Positions 60,154-64,000 of a DNA stretch of 64,000 nucleotides are shown here, piece by piece. Position numbers and translations under genes: made by a program. The first letter of the stretch is position 1. Every line of letters begins with the position of its first letter. Under the pieces are notes generated by a model. That model ran no database searches. It had not been told where the DNA came from and saw only the letters and a program-made list of their open reading frames with translations. Where the stretch lies: the NCBI RefSeq assembly GCF_045679555.1, contig NC_092087.1, positions 88,868,966 to 88,932,965 on the forward strand. The letters run 5' to 3'. Source of the DNA: Salvelinus alpinus. Lineage: Eukaryota > Chordata > Actinopteri > Salmoniformes > Salmonidae.

Positions 60154-61690
60154 CAGTTGAAGTCAGAAGTTTACATACACTAAGGTTGGAGTCATTAAAA
60201 TTCGTTTTTCAACCACTCCACACATTTCTTGTTAACAAACTATAGTTTTGACAAGTCGGTTAGAACATCTACTTTGTGCATGACACAAGTAATTTTTACA
60301 ACAATTGTTTACAGACAGATTATTTCACTTATAATTCACTGTATCACAATTCCAGTGGGTCAGAAGTTTCCATACACTAAATTGAATGTGCCTTTAAACA
60401 GCTTGGAAAATTCCAGAAAATGATGTCATGGCTTTAGAAGCTTCTGATAGGCTAATTGACATAATTTAAGTCAATTGGAGGTGTACCTGTGGATGTATTT
60501 CAAGGCCTACCTTCAAACTCAGTGCCTCTGCTTGACATCATGGGAAAATCAAAAGAAATCAGCCAAGACCTCTGAAAAAAATGGTGGACCTCCACAATTC
60601 TCGTCCATCCTTGGGAGCAATTTCCAAAGGCCTGAAGGTACCACGTTCATCTGTACAAATAATAGTACTCAAGTATATACACCATGGGACCACACAGCCG
60701 TCATACCGCTCAGGAAGGAGACGTGTTCTGTCTCCTAGAGATGAACGTACTTTGGTGCAAAAAGTGCAAATCAATCCCAGAACAACAGCAAAGGACCTTG
60801 TGAAGATGCTGGAGGAAACAGGTACAAAAGTATCTATATCCACAGTAAAACGAGGCCTATATTGATAACCTGAAACTGCTCCAAAACCGACATAAAAAAG
60901 CCAGACTGCACATGGGGACAAAGATCGTACTTTTTGGAGAAATGGCCTCTAGTCTGATGAAACAAAAATAGAACTGTTTGGCCATAATGACCATCGTTAT
61001 GTTTGGAGGAAAAAGAGGGAAGCTTGCAAGCTGAAGAACACCATCCCAACCGTGAAGCACGGGGGTGGCATGATCATGTTGTGTGGGTGCTTTGCTGCAG
61101 GAGGGACTGGTGCACTTCACAAAATAGATAGCATCATGAGACAGGAAAATGATATGGATATATTGAAGCAACATCTCAAGACATCAGTCAGGAAGTTAAA
61201 GCTTGGTCGCAAATGGGTCTTCCAAATTGACAATGACCCCAAGCATACTTCCAAAGTTGTGGCAAAATGACTTAAGGACAACAAAGTCAAGGTATTGGAG
61301 TGGCCATCACAAAGCCCTGACCTCAATCCTATAGAAAATGTGTTGGCAGAACTGAAAAAGCGTGTGCGAACAAGGAGGCCTACAAACCTGACTCAGGAAT
61401 GAGCCAAAATTCACCCAACTTATTGTGGGAAGCTTGTGGAAGGCTACCCGAAACGTTTGACTTAAGTTAAACAATTTAAAGGCAATGCTACCAAATACTA
61501 TTTGAGTGTATGTAAACTTCTGACCCACTGGGAATGTGATGAAAGAAATAAAAACTGAAAGAAATCATTCTCTCTACTATTATTCTGACATTTCACACAT
61601 TCTTAAAATAAAGTGGTGATCCTAACTGACCTAAAACAGGGAATTTTTACTTGGATTACATGTCAGGAATTGTGAAAAAACAGAGATTAA
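60154..61690 (+). mobile_element. Sleeping Beauty-type Tc1 element, right end lost
   Basis: The left inverted repeat begins CAGTTGAAGTCAGAAGTTTA next to TA, with its inner direct repeat at about 60353. The right inner repeat (ACTTCTGACCCACTGGG) is at 61515, but the outer right terminus is absent after about 61690. Non-mobile. Confidence 0.85.
60540..61497 (+). pseudogene. Sleeping Beauty-like Tc1 transposase, decayed
   Basis: Starts MGKSKEISQDL. The N-terminal paired-like DNA-binding domain (LGAISKGLKVPRSSVQIIV, SGRRRVLSPRDERTL) is open to about 60865. The DDE domain is recognisable (GLMKQK... LFGHNDHRYVWRKK, IDNDPKHTSKVVAK). Several short deletions (near 60865, 60905 and 61405), a TGG-to-TGA change at 61268-61270, and loss of the stop codon destroy the frame. 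Confidence 0.8.
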
Positions 61691-62094
61691 ATATATTTCT
61701 ATTTGTAAAACATCACAGCACAATTGAAAAATCTATGGCACATGGAAACCAAACGAGGGTGGTCTATGGTGCTGATGGGCTGAGAGTGGCTGAGGGTTGG
61801 GATTAAAGATGTTTGGTAATGTATTATTGTTATGTGACAGCTTTATATAAAAGAACCATGTATATGTAAAATGTAAATGTAAAATGTAAAATGTATGCAT
61901 ATGTAGCAAAAAATATATTTGTCCTCCGAAGAGGGTGAGGTGGTGGAGGTGTTAAAAAAAAAAAAGAACAAAAACTGACTACCCCTTGGTAATCAGGAGA
62001 CTCTCGGGTATATTGTGAAGGACTGTCATTAAAATTGCTTCATGGTGAAGAAATTTAAAAAGAAAAAAAAAAGAGCCCTACATACTACCTATAT
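61691..62094. other. AT-rich non-coding spacer
   Basis: No gene is seen; contains a short ATGTAAA repeat at about 61863-61890. Confidence 0.5.
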
Positions 62095-63840
62095 TATCAC
62101 TAGGTGGAAAAGATGGAGATATCGTGGACGACGGTGCGGGTGCCTTGTAAGGATCCGTCTCCGAGAGGATAATCTACCTTCACCATCGGTCCTATTAGCC
62201 AACGTACAATCAATTGATAATAAAATAGACGAACTACGAGCACGTATATCCTACCAACGGAACATTATGTATATACTATGTATATTTGTAAACAACAGTT
62301 GGTGCACAAAATCTAACGAAGTCTCAAGGTTTTGGTCACCTGAGGTAGAGTATCTCACGATATGCTGTAGACCACCCTATTTACCAAGAGAGTTTACATC
62401 TATATTCTTCGTAGCTGTCTATATACCAACACAGACCGCTGCTGGCACTAAGACAGCACTTCATGAGCTGTATACGGCCATAAGCAAACAGGAAACCGCT
62501 TATCCAGAGGTGGCGCTCCTAGTGGCCGGGGACTCTAATGCAGGGAAACTTAAATCAGTTCTACCAAATTTCTACCACCATGCTAAATGTGCAACCAGAG
62601 AGAAACAAATCTGGACCACATTTACTCAGAGATGCATACAAAGCTCTCCCTCACCCTCCATTTGGCAAATCTGACCATAATTCTATCCTCCTGATTCCTG
62701 TACACACGTAAAAACGAAAGCAGGAAGCACCAGTGACTCGATCAATAAAAAAGTTGTCAGATGAAGCAGATGCTAAGCTACAGGACTGTTTTGATAGCAC
62801 AGACTGGAATATGTAACCGGGATTCCTCCGATGGCACTGAGGAGTACACCACATCAGTCACTGGCTTCATCAATAAGTGCATCGATGACGTCGTCCCCAC
62901 AGTGACCGTGCGTACATACTCAAACCAGAAGCCATGGATTACAGGCAACATCCGCACTAGGCTAAAGGGTAGAGCTGCCGCTTTCAATGAGTGGGACTCT
63001 AACCCGGAAGCTTATAAAAAATCCTGCTATACCCTCCGACGAACCATCAAACAGGCAATGCATCAATAAAGGACTAAGATTGAATCGTACCACACCGTCT
63101 CCAACGCTCGTTGGATGTGGCAAGGCTTGCAACTTATTATAGACTACAAAGGGAACCACTGCGGCGAGCTGCCCCGTAACACGAACATACCAGACGAGCT
63201 AAATTATTTATATGCTCGCGTCGAGGCAAAGATCAAAGATCAAACATCAGACATACAACTAATGTCTCTCCTGAGTTCTGCCCCGAACAAAAGAAAGACA
63301 GGATCTTATATACCCGAGATCACACCTTACGCTGTATCTCTGTCTCGCACAGTCCCTTTCTCACCTTTTCTCACAGTCCCTTTACTCACCTTTTCTCACA
63401 CACGAGGGGCTGCGGGTTTTGGCAGAGAGCTAGACACAGACAGAGTTCTCAATATTCAGCTATACAGTGAGCATAAGTACAATGGCACGTAAGCAAATTA
63501 ATATCAACATAATAAATGGTGGGGGACTTCAGAAGACCCCCAAAATCAACTTTAACCCTTCAGTAACCTGCCTAAATGACTACCGACCCATAGCACTCAC
63601 GTTTTTAGCCATGAAGTGCTTTGAAAGGCTGGTCATGGCTCACATCAACACCATTATCCCAGAAACCCTAGACCCACTTAAATTTGCATACCGCACCAAC
63701 AGATCCACAGATGATGCAATCTCTATTTGCACTCAATACTGCCCTTTCCCACCTGGACAAAAGGAACACCTATGTGAGAATGCTATTCATTGACTACAGC
63801 TCAGTGTTCAACACAATAGTGCCATCAAAGCTCATCATTT
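62095..63840 (+). pseudogene. Rex1-like LINE copy 3, older subfamily, decayed
   Basis: In order: endonuclease start (VLLANVQSIDNKIDELRARI, about 62185), middle (ALLVAGDSNAGKLKSVLPN), linker (FINKCIDDVVPTVTVRTYSN), and RT start ([46 protein letters not shown]). Many frameshifts. It ends where another repeat interrupts it at about 63840. It differs more from copies 1 and 2 than they do from each other. Confidence 0.7.
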
Positions 63841-64000
63841 ACCTCTTTCAGCTAGGGGGCACTATTTTTATGTTTGGAAAAATAACGTTCCCAAGGTAAA
63901 CAGACTATTTCTCAGGCACAGATGCTAGAATATGCATATAATTGACAGATTAGGAGAGAAAACACTCTAAAGTTTCCAAAACTGTCATAATATTGTCTGT
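63841..64000 (+). repeat. Start of the 1.8-kb salmonid repeat
   Basis: CAGCTAGGGGGCACTATTTT onward matches, in the opposite orientation, the right end of 37465-39270 (AATATGCATAT, GAAAACACTCTA). It continues past the window edge. Confidence 0.65.

Overview
This window looks like salmonid fish genomic DNA (trout, salmon or char). The evidence is its set of interspersed repeats: a Sleeping Beauty-type Tc1 element, other salmonid-type Tc1 relics, three Rex1-like LINE copies, tRNA-derived SINEs with L2-type tails, TG...CA solo LTRs, hAT elements and their short derivatives, and very many minisatellites. The species cannot be fixed from sequence alone.

The biological core is a tandem array on the minus strand of four CD22/Siglec-like immunoglobulin-superfamily receptor genes. 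Listed by coordinate they are gene 1 (3988-10570), gene 2 (21283-25824), gene 3 (41961-43458) and gene 4 (50056-55382). A tail-only relic of a fifth lies at 20189-21110. Every unit starts with the same 55-nt signal-peptide exon, followed by alternating V-set and short C2 exons (all phase 1-1). Complete units then have CD22-type C2 exons, one transmembrane exon, a 40-nt linker exon, one or two 27-31 codon tail exons carrying YxxL-x8-YxxL (ITAM spacing, no classical ITIM), and a seven-codon last exon. A 27-bp minisatellite follows the stop codon. Only gene 2 is intact across all 11 exons (637 residues predicted). Gene 1 has three lesions, gene 4 carries a solo LTR in an Ig exon plus a linker-exon deletion, and gene 3 has a deletion that removes the membrane anchor and leaves a 273-residue secreted-type reading frame.

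Layout: 1-3.2 kb is a hAT element inserted in a Tc1 element. 3.5-10.6 kb is gene 1. 10.9-18.6 kb is a graveyard of mobile elements ending in a LINE. 18.6-20.2 kb is a 44-bp minisatellite and a candidate 5' exon. 20.2-25.8 kb is the relic tail and gene 2. 26.7-36.4 kb is minisatellites of many unrelated unit lengths, including a 3.2-kb 27/24-bp array. 36.5-40.5 kb holds decayed exons of a TPR plus RRM-like gene, split by a 1.8-kb salmonid repeat. 41.1-43.5 kb is gene 3. 44.1-49.1 kb is a Tc1/mariner-type element with an intron-containing transposase, split by a 3.3-kb LINE. 49.8-55.4 kb is gene 4 with a candidate 5' exon at 56.3 kb. 57.4-64 kb holds an L1-like ORF1, a Sleeping Beauty-like element and a third LINE copy.

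Exon calls rest on reading splice sites and phases by eye. No alignment, expression data or database search was available.
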